A DNA stretch of 64,000 bases, taken from contig JBHOQN010000019.1 of NCBI GenBank assembly GCA_042408965.1, positions 47,016 to 111,015 on the forward strand. The letters are read 5' to 3'. The stretch is from Thermogemmatispora sp042408965. Lineage in GTDB: Bacteria > Chloroflexota > Ktedonobacteria > Ktedonobacterales > Ktedonobacteraceae. The notes beneath the pieces were generated by a model. The model did no database searches, was not told the origin of the DNA, and saw only the letters and a list, made by a program, of their open reading frames with translations. Below are positions 1-7,514 of the stretch, in pieces. The stretch's first letter is position 1, and the number at the start of each line of letters is the position of its first letter. The position numbers were made by a program, and so were the translations under genes.

Positions 1-2
1 CG

Positions 3-1760
3 ATACGCATCCTCTGGATGGGGGGAATGCAACATCTGGTGATCGCCGATTTGAAAGTGGCCAGCGCCGATGATTTTGAGCTGGTGCAGTGGCTGCGGCT
101 CTATTTCCCACGTACCTATGTACTCTTGCTGGCCGCCCCCGACACAACTGCCCTCCGCACTCAGGCGTTGGAGCGAGGGGTTGTCAGTATTGTTGAAAAA
201 CCCGTGAACCTGCACCTGTTGAAACTGGAGGTGCAGCGTTTGCTGGCGCAGACAGGGTTCTCCGCCAGTCTGGACTCCTTTGACCTGCTGGATGTGATCC
301 AGATTGTGACGATGAGTCGCAAGAATATTGCACTGGTTGTCAACACAGGCCAGGAAGAGCGCGGATTGCTGCGTTTTCAAAATGGTGAGCTGGTGTGGGC
401 CGAGTATGGTGCATTACATGGCGAGGAGGCCTTTTTCGCCCTGGCGGCCTATAAAAACGGGACAGTCAGCCATCAGCCCTGGGACGGAGAAATTGCGCCC
501 AATGTGACTCAGCCCCTGTCACGTTTGATTCTCCAGGCATTGCAGTACCGCTCAAAGTATGCCGAGGCCGTACAGGCCAGCGGTGAGTTACAGGCACTGG
601 GGCCAGCCTCCTCCGGTCCCCTCTCCGAGGCTCTGGAAGACACGCCCTTCGTCTTCGGCGGCCAGCCCACGGCGTCAGGAAGCGTTGAGCAGCCAGCGGC
701 CGTGACTGCAGATCCCGAACGTGAGTGGTGGATGGCGACCGGCTACCTGCCCAGTCTGGGTGGACGCACAGAGCGTGGCCAGGCCACAGGAAGTGGACCC
801 TTGCCATCGACGGGGCAGCTTCCAGCGGCCAGCGCAGGTAGCGGCGGAGCCGGAGGAGGAAGTGCCGGTCTGGGAGACGGCAGCGGCCTGATCATCACCC
901 CGACGCAGGTTCGTCGTACATCGGCGGCCGAACACGTGGAGTTACCATCCTGGCTCACCGAGCAGCCAGCGCCGGGCGAAGGTCGTCAGGCAGCAGCTCA
1001 GGCTCCGACAGGCCCCTTCCCGGTCATCCCGGGTCAACGAGCCGTGGCAGGTAATGGACGACCGACTCCGGCTGGGCATGCCGAGCAGCCACTGCATCGG
1101 CCGCTCTCGACCGACACCGGTACGCATCTGCGCCGCATGGGGGCCAGCGAGTGGTCGGCCGCACAGGCGGCTCCACCCAGCAGTGGGCCGCTCCAGAGCC
1201 TCATCTCGGCCCAACGCACCGGTGGTCCTCTCGCGTCCGCACCGGCGCGTAAGGAGGCCGTTCTTCCCCCCGAGACCGAGGGGTTGACAGGTCCACGGCG
1301 GGCTATCTCCCCTGGCGAACAGACAGACAACCTGCCGCGCCCTGTGCAGGCCCCCAGTGAGCGGAGCGGTCCCTTGCCGCGCATCTCCAGGCGCAATATC
1401 AGCGCCATCGTTGCCGCTCTGCAGACGTTGGGCTACGCCATTCCCGGCTTTGTGGCCACGGCCGTCCTCAATATGGAGGGGCAACCGATTGCGCAGGTCT
1501 CGGTCGATGATCTCGATCTCTCGGCTGTCGGGTCCCATCTCAAGGCCCTGCTACAGGGTGCCCTGCGCTCGCTGGAGGTAGGCAACTGGGGAACCTATGA
1601 GGACCTGGTGGTTACCAGTGCTGACCATCGCCTCCTGCTGCGCCTCATCGAGGGAGGTGGCACCGCCTTCCACATCCTGATTACCAGCCGCGAGGCTGAT
1701 CTGGCCGAGAGCATGGAGGTCATGGCCAATGTTGAGGGAGCCATTGCTGCTGCGCTATAA
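3..1760 (+). CDS. Receiver-like / DUF4388 / Roadblock-LC7 protein (5' end outside window)
   Basis: The frame is open to the left edge. The first ATG (position 18) falls inside a receiver-like fold (VIADLKVAS, then LLLAAPD and VEKPVN), so the true start lies upstream and the protein is partial. Counting from that ATG, residues 1-78 look like the C-terminal two thirds of a response-regulator receiver. Residues about 84-185 match the DUF4388/PatA N-terminal type (SLDSFDLLDVIQIV, GLLRFQNGELVWAEYG). Residues 186-455 are a Pro/Gly/Ser-rich low-complexity linker. Residues 460-580 form a Roadblock/LC7 domain of the kind that regulates small GTPases or gliding-type polarity systems. No GTPase gene is visible nearby. 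The domain order is inferred from sequence features alone; the exact role is unknown. Confidence 0.8.
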   Translation: MRILWMGGMQHLVIADLKVASADDFELVQWLRLYFPRTYVLLLAAPDTTALRTQALERGVVSIVEKPVNLHLLKLEVQRLLAQTGFSASLDSFDLLDVIQIVTMSRKNIALVVNTGQEERGLLRFQNGELVWAEYGALHGEEAFFALAAYKNGTVSHQPWDGEIAPNVTQPLSRLILQALQYRSKYAEAVQASGELQALGPASSGPLSEALEDTPFVFGGQPTASGSVEQPAAVTADPEREWWMATGYLPSLGGRTERGQATGSGPLPSTGQLPAASAGSGGAGGGSAGLGDGSGLIITPTQVRRTSAAEHVELPSWLTEQPAPGEGRQAAAQAPTGPFPVIPGQRAVAGNGRPTPAGHAEQPLHRPLSTDTGTHLRRMGASEWSAAQAAPPSSGPLQSLISAQRTGGPLASAPARKEAVLPPETEGLTGPRRAISPGEQTDNLPRPVQAPSERSGPLPRISRRNISAIVAALQTLGYAIPGFVATAVLNMEGQPIAQVSVDDLDLSAVGSHLKALLQGALRSLEVGNWGTYEDLVVTSADHRLLLRLIEGGGTAFHILITSREADLAESMEVMANVEGAIAAAL

Positions 1761-1802
1761 TCTGTGCTGAATACTATGATGCTCCGGGAGAGGCAAAGAG
1801 CC

Positions 1803-1925
1803 ATGAGCGAGGAAAAGCCCCAGAAGACCGAGGAGCAGCGCCGAAGGGATCGCTACTCTTTTATCATCGGCATGGTCATCGCGATGGTGATCCTGCTGGC
1901 CTTCACCTTGCTGTTCAACCACTAG
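1803..1925 (+). CDS. Small single-pass membrane protein (40 aa)
   Basis: This short ORF starts at ATG 1803 behind a GGGAGAGG stretch about 12 nt upstream and lies 42 nt after the Roadblock gene in the same direction. The product has a highly charged N-terminus (residues 1-17, rich in E, K, Q and R) and one hydrophobic helix (residues 19-38, FIIGMVIAMVILLAFTLLF), so it should be a bitopic inner-membrane peptide with the N-terminus in the cytoplasm. No family was recognised. Its position suggests co-transcription with the upstream signalling protein. It ends 10 nt before the 3' end of the convergent pspA-like gene. Confidence 0.6.
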   Translation: MSEEKPQKTEEQRRRDRYSFIIGMVIAMVILLAFTLLFNH

Positions 1926-1935
1926 CAGCGCCAGG

Positions 1936-2745
1936 CTACCGGTTGCCATTCTTCAGGCGGCTTGCCTGAAGGGCTTCCCGTAGCCGGCTCAGTTCCACTT
2001 GCTGATGATCCGTCAGAGAGGTGGTCGTAGAGGAATCTGATCCCGCTTCGGCGTCTGTTGAGGGTGCAGGAGCAGTGTTGCCTGTCCGCGCCTTGAGGTC
2101 CTGCAATTGTTGCTCAAGCGTCTTCTGCTCGTGTTGCGCTGGTTGATCAGGGCGAAGATTGGCGCGGCGCCGGTGCAATGTACTGAAAGCGCGCGTCCGG
2201 GCCTGAGCATCGAGGAGCGCTTCCTGAGCGCGAGCCGCGTGTTCCTGCTCCTGGTTGCTGCTGCCTCCGGTTCTATGGAGGGCCTCCAGGACGCGCTGCT
2301 GAATCAAGGCGTTGCGCTCATGGAGCGCCAGTAGCTCGATGGTCGTCTCGATCTCGTTAATGCGCGCTTCAAGCTGACGAAGGATATCCCGCATAGTATT
2401 TACGAAATGTTCCTGCTCCTTCTTTTGCTGTTCATAGCGAGAAATAAGGCGCGCGATCTCATTATGTTGAATGATGGCCGCACGAGCTGCCTCCTCATTG
2501 CCTTGCTGGAGGGCCTGCTCTGCCTTTTTCATCCAGAGGTCTGCTTCCTCCTGCTTCGACTTACAACGTCTCTCCAGCTGGTGAGCGGCGGCGATAGCAG
2601 TAGCGACCTGGGTCTTCACCTGCATTAGCTGGTTGCGCATGTCGAGCTGCAGCTGACGCAGAGCGGCCTGCGGATCGTCAGCCTTCTCGATCATCGAATC
2701 GACGTTGGCCCGTAGCAGAGTCAGGACACGTTCCAACAGGTTCAT
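1936..2745 (-). CDS. PspA/IM30-family membrane stress protein
   Basis: A 269-residue protein that opens with the amphipathic helix typical of PspA/Vipp1 (MNLLERVLTLLRANVDSMIE). A long, almost fully helical coiled coil rich in Q, E, A and R follows (to about residue 215), then a Ser/Thr-rich acidic tail ending in a short helix (HQQVELSRLREALQAS). PspA proteins bind stressed membranes and form ESCRT-III-like assemblies. Gene order on the minus strand is NfeD-like, flotillin, then this gene, with 181 nt between flotillin and it. A GGAGAGGG SD precedes the ATG. An 11-bp perfect palindrome sits just upstream. The link with flotillin and NfeD fits known membrane-maintenance clusters. Confidence 0.9.
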   Translation of the reverse strand: MNLLERVLTLLRANVDSMIEKADDPQAALRQLQLDMRNQLMQVKTQVATAIAAAHQLERRCKSKQEEADLWMKKAEQALQQGNEEAARAAIIQHNEIARLISRYEQQKKEQEHFVNTMRDILRQLEARINEIETTIELLALHERNALIQQRVLEALHRTGGSSNQEQEHAARAQEALLDAQARTRAFSTLHRRRANLRPDQPAQHEQKTLEQQLQDLKARTGNTAPAPSTDAEAGSDSSTTTSLTDHQQVELSRLREALQASRLKNGNR

Positions 2746-2778
2746 GACACAACCCTCTCCATGAATAGCATGGTGCCA

Positions 2779-2805
2779 GGATCTGCCAGCCTACCTGGCA
2801 GATCC
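2779..2805 (-). promoter_or_regulatory. Perfect palindrome/hairpin upstream of pspA-like gene
   Basis: GGATCTGCCAG and CTGGCAGATCC flank a 5-nt spacer, about 35 nt before the pspA-like start. A further CTGGCAGAT half-copy lies near 2868. It could be an operator for a stress regulator or an mRNA hairpin separating flotillin from pspA. No U-tract follows, so it is not a typical terminator. Confidence 0.45.
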
Positions 2806-2926
2806 CTGAAGCACAGGAGGGAGACACGTCAGAGACGGCAGGCACCCGCTATCTCTGGCGCACTCCCTGGCAGATTGGCCCTGAGCGGAGTGATGGCCAG
2901 CCCGTTCAAGCCTGGTCAGCACGTCA

Positions 2927-4489
2927 TCAGGACTCGTGCGTTTCGTGACCAGCAATCCCAACGCTGTTGGCGCTAGCATCAGGCTGCTGAGAGCCGTTCT
3001 CTGGCTGCTGGCTATTCTGGCCGCTGATCGTGGGTACGCGAGCCATCAGCTCGTTGAGGTGCATGCCGCTCAGCAGCTCAAAGAGCGCCGGGATCTGAGC
3101 CGCCATATTCATAATATCACCAGTCAGGCGGCTGGCGCCCACACCATTGCTGCCATTGCCGGTCGAAACGATGGTAACCTTATCGACCTTGCTCAGCGGC
3201 TCAGCGATGGCACGCACGATCTCAGGCATATTCGTCAGCAGCTTATCAATGACGGCCGCCTGGTTGTACTCATGGTAAGCCGCAGCCTTGACCTTCATCG
3301 CCTCGGCCTCCGCTTCACCCTTCGCGCGAATGACCTCGGCCTCAGCCAGGCCTTTGGCGCGAATGACCTCGGCCTCGGCCATACCGCGAGCGCGCTCCGC
3401 CTCGGCCTCGCCCAGACCGCGAGTGCGGGCTGCGTCGGCCTGGCCCTGCGCTTCCAGGATCAAGCGCTGGCGCTCGGCCTCAGCGACCGTTTCGATACGG
3501 CGCCGCTCCGCCTCAGCAGCCTTCTGCACCGTTGCCTGAAGCTCCAATTCGCGGCGCTGGATTTCAGCCTCCTGCACCCTGATCTGCGCGTGTTTCTCGA
3601 CCTCCGTGACCTTAATCGCCTCTTCGACGACCTGCTGCTGCATGATGTTAGACTGGATGTCATACGCTTTGTCCGCAGCGGCCTGCTGTTTCTTCACCTC
3701 AGCGTCGAAGGCCGCCTTTTTGAGCAGCAGATCGCGCTGGTATTCAGCCTGTTTGGCCTGGGACTCAGCCTCCGCCTTGGCCCGCTCCTGATCGGCCTGC
3801 GACTTGGCAATCGCAGCTTCACGGGAGGCATTGGCCTGCTGGATCTGCGTATCACGTGCGGCCAGGGCCGCGGCGATATCGGCCTGCTTGCGGATCTGAG
3901 CAATCTGGGGACGTCCCATGTTCGCGATATAGTCATTTTTATCGCGGACGTCCTTAATGGTGAACGAGATCACCTCCAGGCCCATCTTCTCCATGTCGGA
4001 GCTGACAGTTTTAAGCATCTTGGCGCTCACGCTCTCAGGATCTTTCACCAGATCCTCAACCGTCAACTGGCCAACGATGCCACGCAGGTGCCCCTCCATG
4101 ACCAGCCTGATCAGGTTCTCCCGCTCCTGCTGGCTCTTGCTCAAAAACTGCTCTGCAGCGGTTTTGATACTCTCCTTATCGGAGCGAACCTTGATCTGCG
4201 TGACTGCCTCGACGTTCACTGCGACGCCCTGGGAAGTGTAAAGGTCCTGAGCCGGGGCGACGTCGAAGGACATCAGCTCAAGCGGGAACTCCTGTGAACG
4301 GCTCAGCAGGGGGAAGACAAATTTCGCCCCTCCAGTAATCACGTCAGTGCCACCGGCACCGTAGATGATAAGCGCGCGGTTGGGTCCCACCTTATGAAGC
4401 ATGCTGCCATAAGCAGCGATGGCGAGGATGATCAGCAGCACCAGAAAAAGGACCCCGCCGACGACCAGGCCGATGATGCCACCAAGCAT
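2927..4489 (-). CDS. Flotillin-like SPFH/Band 7 protein
   Basis: 520 residues. An N-terminal membrane segment (residues 3-28, GGIIGLVVGGVLFLVLLIILAIAA in part) is followed by the SPFH domain (about 30-230). Then comes the long alanine/glutamate-rich coiled coil characteristic of flotillins, with EAEAERARGMAEAEV-type repeats (about 230-410), and a C-terminal region ending in a Gln/Asn/Ser-rich tail. Flotillins organise membrane microdomains and fluidity. The start ATG follows AAGGAGTC at a 9-nt spacing, and the NfeD-like gene ends only 13 nt upstream, so the two are surely one transcript. The NfeD neighbour supports bacterial FloT/FloA-type function. Confidence 0.93.
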   Translation of the reverse strand: MLGGIIGLVVGGVLFLVLLIILAIAAYGSMLHKVGPNRALIIYGAGGTDVITGGAKFVFPLLSRSQEFPLELMSFDVAPAQDLYTSQGVAVNVEAVTQIKVRSDKESIKTAAEQFLSKSQQERENLIRLVMEGHLRGIVGQLTVEDLVKDPESVSAKMLKTVSSDMEKMGLEVISFTIKDVRDKNDYIANMGRPQIAQIRKQADIAAALAARDTQIQQANASREAAIAKSQADQERAKAEAESQAKQAEYQRDLLLKKAAFDAEVKKQQAAADKAYDIQSNIMQQQVVEEAIKVTEVEKHAQIRVQEAEIQRRELELQATVQKAAEAERRRIETVAEAERQRLILEAQGQADAARTRGLGEAEAERARGMAEAEVIRAKGLAEAEVIRAKGEAEAEAMKVKAAAYHEYNQAAVIDKLLTNMPEIVRAIAEPLSKVDKVTIVSTGNGSNGVGASRLTGDIMNMAAQIPALFELLSGMHLNELMARVPTISGQNSQQPENGSQQPDASANSVGIAGHETHES

Positions 4490-4502
4490 ACTATTCGACT
4501 CC

Positions 4503-5342
4503 TTACTGTAGATCTTTGCGCATTACCAGTTCTGTATCGTTATCATTGTGATCCTGAAGCAGCGTACGCAGCTGTTCGAGCTCTGCCTCTGTTGGCATGC
4601 GCGACTTACCCTCGCCAGGCTCCGTTTCAAAGTAGCGCTCCCAGGTCTCAACCTCGGCGATGCCACGCTGATAGTGAAGGATAATCACCTCCTGTCCGCG
4701 CTCAATACCTCGCCCGTCGATGCTGCGAGCCGGGATGCTCTTCCGCAGGCCCCCTGGAGAGACGTAGATGACCTCACCCACACCATCGGGCTGGATCGGC
4801 AGGCTGACTCTGGCGATCAGTCCAGTGCGGTCGGAGACGTCCTGGATCGTCTCACTTTCGCTGTCGCCGAAGATGCGAAAGAGCAAGGCCAGGACCAGCC
4901 CTGTCAGGACAAGACCGGCGACCGTTGCGAGGAGAAGGGTGAACAGAACATCAAGGCGTGTAGCATTATGAAAGACGTACCCAAAGAAACCAAAGCCGAG
5001 CAAGAAAAAGACAAGCATTCTAAGAGAGGAGAGAAGATGGGGAAGCAGACCGGGGACACCTGGCTGAAGAGACTGGTTCTGGGCATGCACAGCGTGACCC
5101 GATCCCGTCTGAGAGGCAGGTGCTGCTGTGCCATGATGGACAGCAACAGGGCCACCATGAGCCTGGCCAGGACTGTGCAGATGCGACACATGGCTGCCAA
5201 CGTGAAGGTGAGGTCCACCGCCCGTATGGTGGACTCCTCCATGTCCCCAGGCTCCGAGCAAGGTAGACATGAGCAAGAAGAAGGCCCCGAACAGGAAGCA
5301 CCCTATAAACACAAGTGAAAGTGGATCGGTTGCAAGTGCCAT
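4503..5342 (-). CDS. NfeD-like membrane protein with C-terminal OB fold
   Basis: 279 residues from ATG 5342, chosen over the upstream ATG because AAAGGAG lies 7 nt before it. The order is: an N-terminal TM (MALATDPLSLVFIGCFLFGA in part), a His/Gly-rich loop (about residues 35-95, HHTGGGPHLHVGSHVSHLH in part) that may bind metal, two further TM helices (about 105-160), and a C-terminal beta domain (GLIARVSLPIQPDGVGEVIY, about 180-240) of the NfeD/OB-fold type. Its stop is 13 nt before the flotillin gene, the classical NfeD-flotillin pairing. The His-rich loop is unusual for NfeD proteins. An acidic tail ends the protein. Confidence 0.8.
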   Translation of the reverse strand: MALATDPLSLVFIGCFLFGAFFLLMSTLLGAWGHGGVHHTGGGPHLHVGSHVSHLHSPGQAHGGPVAVHHGTAAPASQTGSGHAVHAQNQSLQPGVPGLLPHLLSSLRMLVFFLLGFGFFGYVFHNATRLDVLFTLLLATVAGLVLTGLVLALLFRIFGDSESETIQDVSDRTGLIARVSLPIQPDGVGEVIYVSPGGLRKSIPARSIDGRGIERGQEVIILHYQRGIAEVETWERYFETEPGEGKSRMPTEAELEQLRTLLQDHNDNDTELVMRKDLQ

Positions 5343-5536
5343 ACCTCTGCTCCTTTGCGCGTCTGGCCAGGGCATCGCTGGTGAAATCGCGCGCTCTTGC
5401 GGCCGTCCTTTTCTACGGTGGCCAGCGGACGACTGCCACCAGCCCCCATATACTCCGCAGCTTCAGATCATTCTGTATAGACGCAGAATATCCATAGATA
5501 TACAAGCATGTGATGCAGGTACTGGCCCTACTGACG

Positions 5537-6049
5537 TTATCCGAGCGAATGCTCCTGGTCAGGCCTGGCCTGTGTCTGATCAAAGCCAACGAGGGCCTGA
5601 ACAATCATCTCCAGCTCATCGGCCGAGAGCGTGAGCAGGTGGGTAAGCAGTCGCAGGTAGCGGCGCGGGTCCGCCGTACTGGCCAGTGTCTCGAAAAAGC
5701 CTCCAATCTCCGGCTCCGCGCTCCACTCTTCAGCGCTGGCCTCCAACCAGGTAGTCAGGCGATCACTGCCATCGGCCACATCGGTCAGCAGGTCGGTGCT
5801 GAAATCTGGCGGATCACTCACCAGATAGCCTGGGTGGACCTTGAAAAAGCGCGCCAGCAAGTCGCGGGTGAAAGCCGTCAGGTGCAGACGCTTGCCGCTC
5901 TCCAGCTGCGAGAGATAAGCCTGGCTGATGGTCTCACCGAGCTCCTTTCCCATCGCACTGACAACTTCTGTCTGGGTCATGGGCCGGTTCAGGCCACGTA
6001 GCTCTCCCTCCACTCTCCTCAAATGCCTGAGCTTCTCAGCGAGATCCAT
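5537..6049 (-). CDS. XRE-family helix-turn-helix regulator
   Basis: 170 residues. An N-terminal Cro/CI-type HTH (residues 1-70: PMTQTEVVSAMGKELGETIS then QAYLSQLESGKR and RDLLARFFKVHPGYLV) is followed by a helical C-terminal domain of unknown ligand (about 85-160). GAGGT sits 5 nt before the ATG. A palindrome in its AT-rich upstream region (6090-6104) overlaps its likely promoter, suggesting autoregulation. It lies upstream of and co-oriented with the NfeD-flotillin-pspA genes, separated by 194 nt, so it may control them; this is inference only. Confidence 0.88.
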   Translation of the reverse strand: MDLAEKLRHLRRVEGELRGLNRPMTQTEVVSAMGKELGETISQAYLSQLESGKRLHLTAFTRDLLARFFKVHPGYLVSDPPDFSTDLLTDVADGSDRLTTWLEASAEEWSAEPEIGGFFETLASTADPRRYLRLLTHLLTLSADELEMIVQALVGFDQTQARPDQEHSLG

Positions 6050-6089
6050 AGTACCTCACATAGCTATCTGCTAAACAGTACTTTTTACT

Positions 6090-6104
6090 ATAACGATTTG
6101 TTAT
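6090..6104 (-). promoter_or_regulatory. Candidate operator (ATAAC-N5-GTTAT) in the XRE gene promoter
   Basis: ATAACGATTTGTTAT is an exact inverted repeat in the only AT-rich stretch upstream of the XRE gene. On the minus strand it overlaps a TTATAGT box that could be the -10 element. An XRE repressor binding its own promoter is a common arrangement. Confidence 0.45.
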
Positions 6105-6109
6105 CTTCC

Positions 6110-6544
6110 TGTCAAGAGAAGGTTCCCCCGTCAGGACTGAAGGAGACCAGTGTGACAGAGCGAACTCGCTCCCTGGGAGGCCTGCCGCTAGCGGTAGCTC
6201 TCCCAGGTGGTACAGGGATACAGGAAGTCAGAGCCTCTGCCTGCTCCTGGAGCCGCCAGAGCGCTCCCCCGGCCAGGCGCACCAGATCAGAGGACCGGGT
6301 AGTGGCCGCTGACCAACCCCATCCTGCTCCCTCGTCTGCGCCTGGGACCCGGCAGTGGTAACAGGCGGGCACTCGCTGGCGAGATGCCAGCGGCCCGGCA
6401 GAAGAGAGACGATGCAGCGAGCCGCGAGCCCGTTCAGGCTAGCGGAGAGACCCCGCGCCAGCCAGGGGGAAGCTCCCGACAGAGGCAGCAGGTTCTCCTG
6501 AGCATGCATGACAGGACAGGAGCCGCCGTGGCGCGTCTGCCTGT
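6110..6544. other. Gene-free spacer with a long hairpin
   Basis: No frame here has coding character or a good SD. The clearest structure is a stem-loop at 6173-6206 (CTGGGAG ... CTCCCAG enclosing the palindrome CCGCTAGCGG). No U-tract follows on either strand. It may end or stabilise the dienelactone hydrolase transcript that reads toward it from the right. Confidence 0.4.
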
Positions 6545-7243
6545 CTACAACAGTTGCTCTTTCAGGAACCTGACAGCCAGGGGCCAGGCCTCGGCGGCGG
6601 CCTTTTCGTTCCCCATGCCGTGCATTGGATTGAGGAAAGCGTGGCCGGCGTCGTATATCTTAATGGTGATGTCCTTCCCGGCCTCCTTGTAGAGACGCTC
6701 TATTTTTTCGATCTGCTCCAGCGGAATGCTATCGTCAAAGCGCCCGTAGAACGCCAGAATCGGCGCATTCACTCTGGCAACATTTTCGGGGTGAGGATCA
6801 TAGCCGCCAGCATAGAAGGGCACTACGGCGCCCAGGTCGGCATAGCGTTCGGCCACGGTATAGGTCAGTAAGCCGCCGACGCAGAAGCCAATGAGGCCGA
6901 GCTTCTTGGGCTCAACTTCAGGCATCGCCTTGAGCCTTTCGAGAGCGCCAATGATCTCCTTCACAGCACGTTCCATGTGCTCGCTAATATGGGTCATCAT
7001 CATCTTAAGGGCGTCGTTGGGTTCAGTCGCGATCTTCCCGTGATAGAGATCTGGCACGGCTACGACAAACCCCTCCATCGCCAGTTTCTGTGCAAGGTCC
7101 TGGATGTGCGGCTCGATCCCCCACCACTCCTGAATCATGACCACGCCAGGGTGTCTGGTGTCATCGTCCGGTTGAGCGACGAAAGCGTAGGCGTCATTGC
7201 CGTTGACCTTGAGGTCCACCAGTGAGGTGCGTATGATTGCCAT
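6545..7243 (-). CDS. Dienelactone hydrolase family protein
   Basis: 232 residues, full length for the family. It is an alpha/beta hydrolase with the DLH signature: nucleophile Cys121 in GFCVGG, acid around Asp170/171 (GRFDDSIP), His201 (DAGHAF), and Glu39 in IQEWWG, which in DLH enzymes interacts with the active-site Cys. Such enzymes hydrolyse carboxymethylenebutenolide-type lactones in aromatic degradation, but many homologues act on other small esters, so the substrate is open. A GAGGAG SD precedes the ATG. The gene diverges from the HEAT-repeat gene, and a TATAAT box (complement of 7312-7317) lies upstream. Confidence 0.9.
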   Translation of the reverse strand: MAIIRTSLVDLKVNGNDAYAFVAQPDDDTRHPGVVMIQEWWGIEPHIQDLAQKLAMEGFVVAVPDLYHGKIATEPNDALKMMMTHISEHMERAVKEIIGALERLKAMPEVEPKKLGLIGFCVGGLLTYTVAERYADLGAVVPFYAGGYDPHPENVARVNAPILAFYGRFDDSIPLEQIEKIERLYKEAGKDITIKIYDAGHAFLNPMHGMGNEKAAAEAWPLAVRFLKEQLL

Positions 7244-7391
7244 AGCTTGAACTCCTCAGAACATAGAGAGTCAGGGTCCACAACGTCTCCTGCGGTAGCA
7301 AGACCCCTGGTATTATATATTACGTACAGCCTTGCCGGGAGAGCCTCATGTCGGCTTTTGCGGGTGGACGCTCTGCTGGTAAAAAATACTC

Positions 7392-7421
7392 TTGACCGTG
7401 CAGGTAGAAAGAGCGTACAAT
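7392..7421 (+). promoter_or_regulatory. Promoter TTGACC-18-TACAAT
   Basis: TTGACC at 7392-7397 and TACAAT at 7416-7421 with an 18-nt spacer predict transcription from about 7428. This supports ATG 7515 rather than GTG 7452 as the start of the HEAT-repeat protein. Confidence 0.65.
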
Positions 7422-7514
7422 TGCTGAGAACCTGGACAAGCTGTCGGAGTCGTGGGTAGGAAGCCATTCTACCGACAGCCGCTTACTCTGTATGCGAAGA
7501 GGGATGACGATACT

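Noticed and set aside
2936..4297. Long plus-strand frame antisense to the flotillin gene
   Set aside because: It mirrors the Ala/Glu-rich repeats of flotillin, has no SD or family resemblance, and the minus-strand frame is clearly a real SPFH protein.
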